From: an uncultured Lachnospiraceae bacterium
GTDB lineage: Bacteria > Bacillota > Clostridia > Lachnospirales > Lachnospiraceae
NCBI GenBank assembly: GCA_934438085.1
Contig: CAKSBC010000008.1
Location: 1-64,000 of the forward strand
Length of the DNA: 64,000 nucleotides
Direction of reading: 5' to 3'
Both the position numbers and the translations under genes were made by a program. Under the pieces are notes generated by a model, which worked only from the letters and a program-made list of their open reading frames with translations, was not told the DNA's origin and did no database searches. Below, one piece after another: positions 1 to 7,313 of the stretch. The stretch's first letter is position 1. Every line of letters starts with the position of its first letter.

Positions 1-323
1 ACCCAATGTTTAACCATTTCACGATCAATAAGCGGAATAGCATCACGGAGATTCTGCACCTGTGCATAAATCTTATCCGTTGCTTTAGCAAAAGCATCGG
101 GATATCTTTCAACATACCAGTTGCGCCAGTTCTCAATAGTGATTTCTTCGCCGGACGCCATAAACTCTGGGAATAATTCAGACATTTGACCGACCACAAC
201 AGGACGGGTACCCTGCGCATTCTGATTTGCCCAGTTGATCAACTGAGAAGTGTATTTAGGAAAGCTGAAAGATTCGCTATCGTTAAAATCTTCAATGAGA
301 TCGTTTTTGAGTGTGTACTTCAT
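1..323 (-). CDS. MjaI-type restriction endonuclease, copy A (3' end outside window)
   Basis: Only the first 107 codons are inside the window; the gene continues past position 1. The visible N-terminus contains FPKYTSQLINWANQNAQGTR followed by PVVVGQMSELFPEF, which I recognise as the start of the MjaI family of type II restriction endonucleases (the founding enzyme cuts CTAG). The catalytic PD-(D/E)XK part would lie outside the window. The ATG at 321-323 overlaps the TGA of the upstream endonuclease gene (ATGA), and a GAGGAGG ribosome binding site lies inside that gene's end, so the two are translationally coupled. The copies align over the whole visible length (KY.S, N..N..A, RP..VG, FP, E.W...Y), so they look like tandem paralogues. 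The cognate methyltransferase is not seen and is probably further left. Family call fairly confident; specificity unknown. Confidence 0.72.
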   Translation of the reverse strand, partial: MKYTLKNDLIEDFNDSESFSFPKYTSQLINWANQNAQGTRPVVVGQMSELFPEFMASGEEITIENWRNWYVERYPDAFAKATDKIYAQVQNLRDAIPLIDREMVKHW

Positions 324-949
324 TCTTCTTCCTCCTCGATATAATAATCGATGGTTTTGTCCTTTTTATTGTCTTTATAGTAAACCATTATCGCATTGAT
401 TGTCTCATTGTTTTTCGCAGCGGAATCTTTATAGGTTTCCGATTTGACGGAATACGGGACATCATCAATATACCCGTCTATACCTTGTCCCTCTTCAGTA
501 GCGGTAGGTTTCCTAAATTTAGCTTTTTTATCCGCAGCGATATCTCTTAATATTTCATCTTGCGCATAAAGCCCCGTGAATGTTTTGTTAAACATTAAGT
601 CATCATAATAAGCCTGTAAATCATCATCCGTGATGTCATTAATTGCCTGTTTTTCTTTTTTAAATTGCTCTTTGAATTTTGTAAGGCCATCATTGTATTC
701 TTCGGAATGGGTATCTTGATAATGTTTCTTCCAACTTTCGGGAGTAGGGTTTGCTGCATTATCAATATAATCCGGGAAAATTTCAGTTGCTAACTTGCCG
801 ACTGTTTCAGGCCGACTGGAACGGGCATCTTTGTTAACGGCATTTAAAAAAGCTGAGTGATATTTCCCAGGCTTATAATCAATGGAATATTCAGACTTAT
901 TCGACTGCTTGATTTTGTCTTTTGATAGTTTTTTAATATTCTTACTCAT
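320..949 (-). CDS. MjaI-type restriction endonuclease, copy B
   Basis: A 209-residue protein. I chose the ATG at 947-949, which has a GGAG site just upstream and overlaps the end of the regulator gene by 8 bp; a longer reading to 1087 has no support. Residues 29-60 share the MjaI-family pattern with copy A (KYHSAFLNAVNKDARSSRPE, VGKLATEIFPDY). Near the C-terminus GIDGYI (156-161) followed by VPYSVKS (164-170) fits a PD-(D/E)XK nuclease core, with Asp158 and the S-x-K at 167-169 as probable catalytic residues. The tail is an acidic run of glutamates. It sits in a regulator - copy B - copy A operon, the usual arrangement for a controlled restriction-modification locus. Whether the two copies form a heterodimer, have different sites, or one is redundant cannot be told from sequence. 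Confidence 0.72.
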   Translation of the reverse strand: MSKNIKKLSKDKIKQSNKSEYSIDYKPGKYHSAFLNAVNKDARSSRPETVGKLATEIFPDYIDNAANPTPESWKKHYQDTHSEEYNDGLTKFKEQFKKEKQAINDITDDDLQAYYDDLMFNKTFTGLYAQDEILRDIAADKKAKFRKPTATEEGQGIDGYIDDVPYSVKSETYKDSAAKNNETINAIMVYYKDNKKDKTIDYYIEEEEE

Positions 950-1160
950 GGTTATTCTCCAAAAACAATTTATACGTTTCAATTTCAAGTGCATCGGCAA
1001 TGCGCTGAATATTTTCAAGAGATATACTTCTGCGATAGCATTCGATAGCACTGATATATGTTCTATGAAGCCCGCACTTCTCGGCAAAGGCTTCTTGTGA
1101 TATGCCTAATGCCTGTCGATAGCGCTTCACATTTGTTCCAAAAACTCTTACAATATCCAT
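942..1160 (-). CDS. Xre-family controller (C protein-like) of the restriction locus
   Basis: A 72-residue helix-turn-helix protein. The start at 1158-1160 is chosen because GGAGG lies 8 bp upstream; the longer in-frame extension is not needed. Residues 20-40 (ISQEAFAEKCGLHRTYISAI) form a classic Xre/Cro HTH, and the rest (YRRSISLENIQRIADALE) is the usual four- to five-helix fold. Size, position directly upstream of and overlapping the endonuclease gene, and strand match C proteins, which bind operators ahead of their own gene and delay endonuclease expression after the locus enters a new host. Inference only: the operator was not identified with certainty. It could also be a generic Xre repressor. 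Confidence 0.75.
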   Translation of the reverse strand: MDIVRVFGTNVKRYRQALGISQEAFAEKCGLHRTYISAIECYRRSISLENIQRIADALEIETYKLFLENNHE

Positions 1161-1245
1161 ACTTACAATCCTCCTTATTATAGGATATAATATTGAATAC
1201 AATAAATCTACAGACAATAAGTAGCTCTTTTGAGGCGGTGATTGA
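1161..1245. promoter_or_regulatory. Divergent promoter region between the restriction operon and the OLD nuclease gene
   Basis: Only 85 bp separate the two divergent operons, so both promoters and any C-protein operator must be here or overlap coding sequence. It is very AT-rich, with a TATAAT on the minus strand and an imperfect inverted repeat ATTAT-N5-ATAAT around 1177-1191 that could be an Xre operator. No clean pair of -35/-10 boxes could be fixed. Confidence 0.35.
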
Positions 1246-2826
1246 GTGAATTATATTAAATCTTTGCATATTGAAGGTTTTAAGAAGTTTCAAACCTTGA
1301 ATGTAGAATTTAATGAACACATGAATATTCTTGTTGGCGAGAACGAGGCAGGGAAAAGCACTATACTGGACGCTATCAAAACGGTATTAAACCAGCAATA
1401 TCGTCTTGCTGACAAATCTGTGTTGAGAGATTTATTCAATGCCCAAATGGTTGAAGCATTTGAAGCCAATCCAAGCGTTAAAACCCTGCCTCGTATCTTG
1501 ATAGAAGTAGAACTCGTGCTTGACCCTAAAACTAAAAACGCTGATTACTTCTATGGAGAAGTATACGGAACATTAAAAAAACAAGCTGAAAAATTCGGTA
1601 TCCGATTTGAGTGTAGGTACGATGAATTATTGGGAGCAGGTATGGAGCAATCCATATTGGAGAAGAAAATTCCGTATGAATATTACGCACTTACATGGAT
1701 GACATTTGCAAACAATCCATATCAGACAATTCGGAGACCGCTTCAGTTCATCGCCATAGATACAACGAACAATGCCTCAACTCCATCTTTCAATTCTTAC
1801 AATAGAACATTATTTACAAGTAGATATGATGAGGCAACAAGAGCCAAGGCGAAAAATGATTTTCGCACGAAGTTAGTTGAAGCATTCGACGCTGCAGAAC
1901 TTCCTGAATTGGGTGATAATCGCAAGTTCGGCGTTGATACGAAAAAAGTTGTATTTGAAGCCATACTTTCCGTTTACGAGGGAGCGATTGCTCTTGAAAA
2001 TCGTGGTAGTGGCATGGAAAGCCTAATCAAGACGGAAATCGCCTTAGAGAAAGCTAATGGATTAGATGTTATTTTGATGGAAGAGCCAGAAAATCACCTG
2101 AGCTTCACTACACTTCGCAAAATGCTCCATGAGATTTCTATAAAACAAAAAGATTCACAGATTATTGTTGCTACACACAACAATATGATCGCCAGCCATC
2201 TAAATCTTAACAATGTTCTTTGGATAACAGAAAACGAAGTTAAATCTCTTTCTGGAGTAGATAAAGCCGTGGCAGAGTTCTTTGTCAAGGCTGATGATAA
2301 TGCTTTTCTTCAGTTGTTACTTTCAAACAAGGTTTTTCTTGTGGAGGGCGCTACCGAATTTTTGCTGCTGCCGTATTTTTACAAACAGATTACTGGTAAA
2401 ACAATCGAAGAAGACGGTATATCAGTGATCTCTTGTAATGGTATTTCTTATAAAAATTATCTTGAGATCGCCAAAAAGACAAACAAGAAAATATCCGTAA
2501 TTACGCACAATGATGGTAAACAGAACAGAATAGACGAAGCAATAACATTTAATGAAACCACTACATTGCAGCACATCTTTTTGGGCGCGACAACAGATGA
2601 TTGGACATGGGAAGCGTGTCTGTATAATTTGAATAAAGCGGCACTTGATGTGATGATAGAAGTTCAGGCAGGAGCTGATTATTTATTCCATAAAAAAGAT
2701 TACGGTCAAGTTCTTGGGAAAATGTTAAACAACAAAGTGGAGACAGCATATAAGATGCTTGTCTCTGGAGTGGAATTTGAAGTGCCCCAGTACATAAAGG
2801 ATGCATTTGGATGGCTAAGAAAGTAA
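1246..2826 (+). CDS. OLD-family ATP-dependent nuclease (ABC-type ATPase plus TOPRIM), GajA-like
   Basis: A 526-residue protein starting at GTG 1246 (GAGG 10 bp upstream). Walker A is GENEAGKST at residues 31-39; an ABC-like signature region GSGMESLI lies near 252; Walker B plus D-loop, VILMEEPENHLS, begins near 274; the switch histidine is in VATHNN. The C-terminal TOPRIM domain starts with FLVEGATE (about 364-371). The second TOPRIM motif, normally D-x-D, reads THND with His421 in place of the first aspartate, which may weaken metal binding. ATPase plus TOPRIM followed by an overlapping UvrD-like helicase gene is the organisation of Gabija anti-phage systems (GajA-GajB); other OLD-nuclease/helicase pairs exist, so the system name is an inference. 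The gene overlaps the next by 16 bp. Confidence 0.82.
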   Translation: MNYIKSLHIEGFKKFQTLNVEFNEHMNILVGENEAGKSTILDAIKTVLNQQYRLADKSVLRDLFNAQMVEAFEANPSVKTLPRILIEVELVLDPKTKNADYFYGEVYGTLKKQAEKFGIRFECRYDELLGAGMEQSILEKKIPYEYYALTWMTFANNPYQTIRRPLQFIAIDTTNNASTPSFNSYNRTLFTSRYDEATRAKAKNDFRTKLVEAFDAAELPELGDNRKFGVDTKKVVFEAILSVYEGAIALENRGSGMESLIKTEIALEKANGLDVILMEEPENHLSFTTLRKMLHEISIKQKDSQIIVATHNNMIASHLNLNNVLWITENEVKSLSGVDKAVAEFFVKADDNAFLQLLLSNKVFLVEGATEFLLLPYFYKQITGKTIEEDGISVISCNGISYKNYLEIAKKTNKKISVITHNDGKQNRIDEAITFNETTTLQHIFLGATTDDWTWEACLYNLNKAALDVMIEVQAGADYLFHKKDYGQVLGKMLNNKVETAYKMLVSGVEFEVPQYIKDAFGWLRK

Positions 2827-3946
2827 TTCTTGCCGTTGCTGGTGCGGGAAAGACCTATCATATCTGCCATAAGATAGACCCGGCTAAGAAAAACTTAATA
2901 CTTGCATATACTCATGAAAACATTCACAACATTCAAAAAGAATTATGTGATGCACATGGATGCGTGCCAGAATTGACGACAATAATGACCTTTGATGCGT
3001 TCGTGTACCACAATTTAGTTCTTCCGTATGAACCAAGTATCGCTAATCATTTTTCTATGACTCCTTTTACGAGTAGAGGTATTTGTTTAACCGATCCTCC
3101 GCTACAGAGAATAAAGAATGCCAACGGCGAGATGGTAGCTAATCCTCTATATAGGAAAAAGGATAAACTCGCTCATTACGTGACAAAGAAACACCAATAC
3201 TATTGTGCCACTTTGTCAGAGCTTGCGCTTCAAGTCAAAGAAGGACCAGATTCTCTCATCAAGCGAGCGGCAGCACGATTAAATATGTTCTACGATTCAG
3301 TTTTGATTGATGAGTTTCAAGATTTCAGAGAATTTGACTATGAACTAATTATGAAACTTGCAAAGCATTTAAATGACATTCTGCTTGTTGGTGATTTTTA
3401 TCAGCACTCTGTTTCTGCCCAAAACAACACAGGCAAACCATTTAAAACCTCAAAAGGCGATGTATCATACGCCGAATTTGTAGAAGGTGTATTGAGGTAT
3501 GGGTTTGATGTAGATACGACCACTTTGTCAAAGTCCAGGCGATGTTCTGTGGATGTATGCAATTATGTAAGTAATAAACTGGAGATTGATATTACGTCTG
3601 CCGGTGATCATATAGGACAAGTAATATGGGCCGATGATATTGCCGACGAGGTGTTGAGCAATGATCTTATTACCAAACTGGTTTATAGTGAAGCTACAAG
3701 GTATTCATTTTCAGCTTTAAATTGGTCATACGCCAAGGGGGGGATACCGTGGATTGCGCTTGCATAATTCTAACGAAAGATTTCGAGAAACTCGCTGAAG
3801 ATAAATTCTCGACCAAGAAGATATCTATTTCTACACTGAACAAATTGTACGTTGCTATGACACGTAGCCGTGGCGATTTGTACCTAATAAAAGCATCGAC
3901 ATTTAAAAAATTGCAAAATGCGTATATCAAAAGTAGATATACTTAA
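2811..3946 (+). pseudogene. UvrD-like helicase (GajB-like), frameshifted at a G7 run
   Basis: The first frame (2811-3767) gives a superfamily 1 helicase N-terminus: Walker A AVAGAGKTY (residues 8-16), motif II LIDEFQDF near 165-172, motif III LLVGDFYQHS, and an arginine region SKSRRC. It ends with NWSYAKGG and then nonsense residues. A second frame (3744-3946) resumes with DTVDCACIIL and motif VI NKLYVAMTRSRGD, exactly where a UvrD protein should continue. The break is the run of seven G at 3737-3743; eight G (or five) would restore one protein of about 378 residues. This may be inactivation, phase variation by slippage, or a sequencing error. The intact protein would be shorter than well-studied GajB, lacking most of the 1B/2B insertions. 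The start overlaps the nuclease gene by 16 bp. Confidence 0.8.
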
Positions 3947-4223
3947 CGGTGGATACGTAGAGCTTTTGAAAAAGCAAAATCAGCTCCGCAGGAGCGCAGC
4001 CGATTTCTCTGAAATCGTTCAGGGGTTTGGGGCATTTCCCCAACAAGATTGCACGGGTGTATAAACACGAGCATTGCTTGCCAAGTGCGTTTCGCAGTTG
4101 GCAGGTAATGAGAAGTGGGTACCGCTGTGCATTGCTTGCCAGAATGGTAAGCTCCGGTGTGGGTACTCACCGGATTTGCTTGCTATTCTGCAAGGAAATC
4201 CCGGTCGCCACACGCCGGATTTC

Positions 4224-4243
4224 GCAAGTGTATCTACACTTGC
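4224..4243. repeat. 9-bp perfect inverted repeat with 2-nt centre
   Basis: GCAAGTGTA-TC-TACACTTGC is a near-perfect palindrome, the strongest of the inverted repeats in this non-coding segment. It could be a protein-binding site (oriT-like or recombinase-like) or a remnant. Confidence 0.45.
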
Positions 4244-4335
4244 TGTGCTTGCTATTCTCCGTTTCCTATGTTAGCAAGCGCCATTTCCCAAATGGAAATC
4301 GGCGGCAATCGCCGCCTTGTCTGCCCAAAAGCGAA

Positions 4336-4361
4336 ACAGGCATGACCGAGATCATGCCTGT
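4336..4361. terminator. Hairpin ACAGGCATGA / TCATGCCTGT, possible weak terminator
   Basis: Ten-bp perfect stem with a 6-nt loop. No proper T-run follows on either strand, so termination is doubtful; it may instead belong to the repeat-rich boundary segment. Confidence 0.35.
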
Positions 4362-4511
4362 TCCAAGAATTTTGAGTTTTACTGTCTTACCAGCGGGGGG
4401 CCTTGCACCGTGCTTTTTATGTTGAAGCTATATTTACTTATATTAGTTAATTCGAAGCTGAGCTTATGAGATATTTAGAACTGAATGTTCTTAATTAATG
4501 CTGCTTCTTTT

Positions 4512-6023
4512 TTACTCTGCATAATCTGAAGCTGCTGCCTTATCAAAGATATCAGTTACTGTCTTTGAAGGAGCAGGAGTGATAAGTGTTGCGATAACTG
4601 CAGCGAGGCAGCCTGAGATGAAGCCCGGAAGGAGTTCATATATACCGGTTCCTGAGAAGCATATGAGCCAGAGTATATCGGCAGCGGCACCCACAATAAC
4701 GCCTGCGCATGCACCTGTGTAGTTAAAGCGTCTCCAGAAAAGAGAAAGGATAACTACAGGACCAAAGGAGGCTCCGAATATGCCCCAGGCATTTTCAACA
4801 AGATTCATGATAGCCTGAGCGCCTGAACCCTTTGAGGAAGCTATGATATATGCAATAATTGCGATTATCACAACTGCGGCACGACCTACATTTAAAACCT
4901 CCTTTTCACCGGCATCCTTACGGAAGATAGGCTGATATATATCAGAGGTAAATGAGCTTGATGCAACTAAAAGCTGTGAATCTGCAGTTGATACTGATGC
5001 AGCCATTATAGCAGCGAGCAGAAGTCCGGCTATTGCAGGAGGGAAGAACTTACGAGACATAACGATGAATACCATCTTCTGTGTACCTGTGGTAAGAAGC
5101 TCTTCTCCGACTATCATTCTTGCAAGATAAGCAAGAACACATGTTGCGCCTAATGCAAGAACGACCCATATGATTGCAACAGTTGCTGATTTATTGATCA
5201 TGTCAGGCTTTTCAATTGACATGAAACGTACGATAACGTGAGGCATACCGAAATATCCGAGTCCCCATGCAAGTCCGGAAATGATATCCTTCCATGAAGC
5301 ATCGAAGAGGCCTGATCCGAAATCACAGGTTACGATAGCTCCGCTTGCATCTGTGTACTGATACACTGTCTGAAGTACAGAGGTATCTAAATCACAGGTT
5401 GCTGCAACTATGATCGGCACTGCAAGGAGCGCAAGAAGCATAAGAATTCCCTGGAAGAAATCTGTCCAGCATACTGCCTTGAAGCCTCCTAAGAAGGTGT
5501 AGCCTATGATTATAAGTGCAAAAATGATCATTGCCGTTCTTTCTGTGATTGCAGGGAACAGCATTGTAAATACTGAGGTTCCTGCAACAAAGGCAGATGC
5601 TACATAGACTGTAAATGCAACAAGGAAAATAACGGCACATATAACCTGAAGAGTCTTGTGCTCTGATGCAAAACGGTTTGTCAGGTACTGAGGAAGCGTG
5701 ATAGCATCATTTGCTGCCTTACTGAACTTTCTGAGTCTTTTTGCACAAAATATCCAGTTTGCTGCTGTACCTAAGGCAAGACCGATCCCGATCCAGATCT
5801 GTCCGAAGCCGAATGCCAATATAGAACCCGGAAGACCCATAAGGAGCCATGCAGACATATCTGATGCCTGAGCTGACATTGCAGTTACCCAAGGACCCAT
5901 GGAACGACCGCCGAGGAAATAATCCTCCTGGTTTTTGTTCTCCCCGTTAAAGTAGAAGATAAGTCCGAAGAAGAATAGGATTATAAAATAGCCTAAAAAA
6001 ACGATTATCTCAGAATTAAACAT
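4512..6023 (-). CDS. putP: Sodium/proline symporter PutP
   Basis: A 503-residue, very hydrophobic protein of the sodium:solute symporter family with about 13 membrane segments. Typical PutP features are GENKNQEDYFLGGRSMGPWV near the start, SAQASDMSAWLLMGLPGS in the first helices, and SVSTADSQLLVASSSFTSDI in the middle (Na+ site serines). It imports proline with Na+ across the cytoplasmic membrane. The start at 6021-6023 is preferred: GGGAG lies 9 bp upstream and residues follow the family N-terminus (MFNSEIIVFLGYFIILFFFG); the longer frame reaching 6260 would add an implausible lysine/isoleucine-rich leader through the promoter. The divergent tetR gene and the repeats between them suggest local control. 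Confidence 0.93.
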   Translation of the reverse strand: MFNSEIIVFLGYFIILFFFGLIFYFNGENKNQEDYFLGGRSMGPWVTAMSAQASDMSAWLLMGLPGSILAFGFGQIWIGIGLALGTAANWIFCAKRLRKFSKAANDAITLPQYLTNRFASEHKTLQVICAVIFLVAFTVYVASAFVAGTSVFTMLFPAITERTAMIIFALIIIGYTFLGGFKAVCWTDFFQGILMLLALLAVPIIVAATCDLDTSVLQTVYQYTDASGAIVTCDFGSGLFDASWKDIISGLAWGLGYFGMPHVIVRFMSIEKPDMINKSATVAIIWVVLALGATCVLAYLARMIVGEELLTTGTQKMVFIVMSRKFFPPAIAGLLLAAIMAASVSTADSQLLVASSSFTSDIYQPIFRKDAGEKEVLNVGRAAVVIIAIIAYIIASSKGSGAQAIMNLVENAWGIFGASFGPVVILSLFWRRFNYTGACAGVIVGAAADILWLICFSGTGIYELLPGFISGCLAAVIATLITPAPSKTVTDIFDKAAASDYAE

Positions 6024-6188
6024 AATGAGATCTCCCTTCAAAGTGATGTCAAATGCCGTCTGAGCGGCACATTTTGTCATTTTAGCATTATAAAGAATTA
6101 AAAGAAATATCGACTGTAACCTGGAATAATTATTGAAATAATATAGGATAAACCGTGTAAAAGTATTGCAAAATAAGGATTTTACCAA

Positions 6189-6202
6189 TAGACTATAGTC
6201 TA
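6189..6202. promoter_or_regulatory. 14-bp perfect palindrome upstream of putP, candidate operator
   Basis: TAGACTATAGTCTA is a perfect palindrome 166 bp upstream of the putP start, in the intergenic region shared with the divergent tetR gene. Size and symmetry suit a TetR-family dimer site, but binding is inferred. Confidence 0.45.
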
Positions 6203-6318
6203 AAGTAATATTTGAAATAAAAATATTACTCATAAAGCTTGATTTATTTACATAAAGCATGGATTTAAAGAATTAGAATCATATTGAAAAACATTATCAT
6301 ATAAAAATGTATTTAAAG

Positions 6319-6390
6319 CTGGAATTAAAACTGTAATTAAGACTAGAATTAAAACTGTAATTTAGAATGTAATTGATATTGTAATTAATA
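6319..6390. repeat. Six tandem imperfect 12-bp repeats upstream of tetR
   Basis: Six consecutive 12-bp units share a core AATT: CTGGAATTAAAA, CTGTAATTAAGA, CTAGAATTAAAA, CTGTAATTTAGA, ATGTAATTGATA, TTGTAATTAATA. The array ends 40 bp before the tetR start and so occupies its promoter/leader. It could be an operator array or a simple AT-rich tandem duplication. Confidence 0.6.
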
Positions 6391-6430
6391 TATAAGAACT
6401 AAGAGATATTTTAAGAAAGGAACAGATTAT

Positions 6431-7021
6431 ATGAAGAAGGTTGCCAATCAGACAAAAAGCCGTATTGTTTCTGCTGCGTGGAAGCTGTTTTACCAGTACG
6501 GCTATGACAAGACTACAATAGATGATATAGTTGAGCTTTCTCAGACCTCAAAGGGAACCTTTTATCATTATTTCGGATCAAAGGATGATCTGTTAGGCTC
6601 GCTTTCATATCTTTTCGATAAGAAATATGAAGAGCTTGAAGAAACCATGGATCCGTCATTGGATCCGATAAGCAAGCTTCTGTTTATGAACCACAAGCTT
6701 TTTCTTATGATAGAAAATACTGTATCGGTCTCGCTTTTATCGCAGCTTTTTGCATCACATCTGATAGGTAAAGGAGAAAGGTATCTGCTTGATCAGGACA
6801 GAACATATTATAAGCTGCTCAGACAGCTTGCCATAGAAGGCAAAGAGCAGGGGATTTTCAAGGAAAGTCTTTCTGTTAACGATATTACAAAGGCGTATGC
6901 CGTGTATGAACGTGCGATAATGTATGACTGGTGCATATCAGACGGCAATTATTCTATATGTCAGTACGCGGAAAAAATGCTGCCGCTATTTTTGGAAGGC
7001 CTTTCGGAAAAGCAAAAATAA
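6431..7021 (+). CDS. TetR/AcrR-family transcriptional regulator
   Basis: A 196-residue regulator with the standard TetR architecture: N-terminal DNA-binding domain with the HTH at residues 29-48 (TTIDDIVELSQTSKGTFYHY), including the invariant GTFYHYF, then an all-helical ligand-binding half. AAAGGA lies 9-10 bp upstream of the ATG. It faces away from putP across a 400-bp region holding a 14-bp palindrome and six 12-bp repeats, so it probably regulates itself and perhaps putP. The ligand cannot be deduced. No neighbouring efflux pump or enzyme gives a further clue. Confidence 0.88.
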   Translation: MKKVANQTKSRIVSAAWKLFYQYGYDKTTIDDIVELSQTSKGTFYHYFGSKDDLLGSLSYLFDKKYEELEETMDPSLDPISKLLFMNHKLFLMIENTVSVSLLSQLFASHLIGKGERYLLDQDRTYYKLLRQLAIEGKEQGIFKESLSVNDITKAYAVYERAIMYDWCISDGNYSICQYAEKMLPLFLEGLSEKQK

Positions 7022-7313
7022 GATATAAAAAGATACGGAAGCATTAACAGTAAGCATTTATAACAGTAGGATGTGAAACTGAATATATGGCTGTAAATGC
7101 GCCGCTTCCCGACTTGCAAATACTGCTTAAAATATGTATATTATTATAAGCTGTGTGCATTGTATCGATTTATAAGCATTTTGATATTTAAACAGTACCT
7201 TTATGCTGATAGATTAGGAACTGTAAATGCAATGTATATATATTAATATGAAATGACCTGCTATGCGGGATAATTGTTAAAGACAAAACTGTAACAGAAA
7301 GTGAGAAGGATAA

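Larger units (their letters stand above)
3947..4511. other. Hairpin-rich non-coding stretch at the edge of the defence island
   Basis: No convincing gene: overlapping ORFs here have no domain-like composition and cover each other on both strands. The segment from about 4020 to 4350 is richer in GC than its surroundings and packed with inverted repeats: CCGGTG/CACCGG near 4153-4172, GCAAGTGTA-TC-TACACTTGC at 4224-4243, ATTTCC/GGAAAT near 4285-4302, CGGCG/CGCCG near 4302-4316, and ACAGGCATGA/TCATGCCTGT at 4336-4361. The words CATTGCTTGCCA and TTGCTTGCTATTCT recur. Such clustered repeats resemble a transfer origin or an element boundary, but no relaxase or integrase is present, so this is only a suggestion. 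Confidence 0.4.

Noticed and set aside
4027..4425. 132-residue ORF in the non-coding block
   Set aside because: Composition is not protein-like, other ORFs overlap it on both strands, and it runs through several hairpins.
6024..6260. Longer start for putP
   Set aside because: The extension runs through the promoter and palindrome; GGGAG precedes the ATG at 6021-6023, and the family N-terminus begins there.
6319..6390. CRISPR-like array
   Set aside because: Units are 12 bp, contiguous and imperfect with no spacers; the same is true for 38203-38238.
7022..7313. T-box leader before proS
   Set aside because: No T-box sequence (AGGGTGGNACCGCG-like) or specifier hairpin was found.
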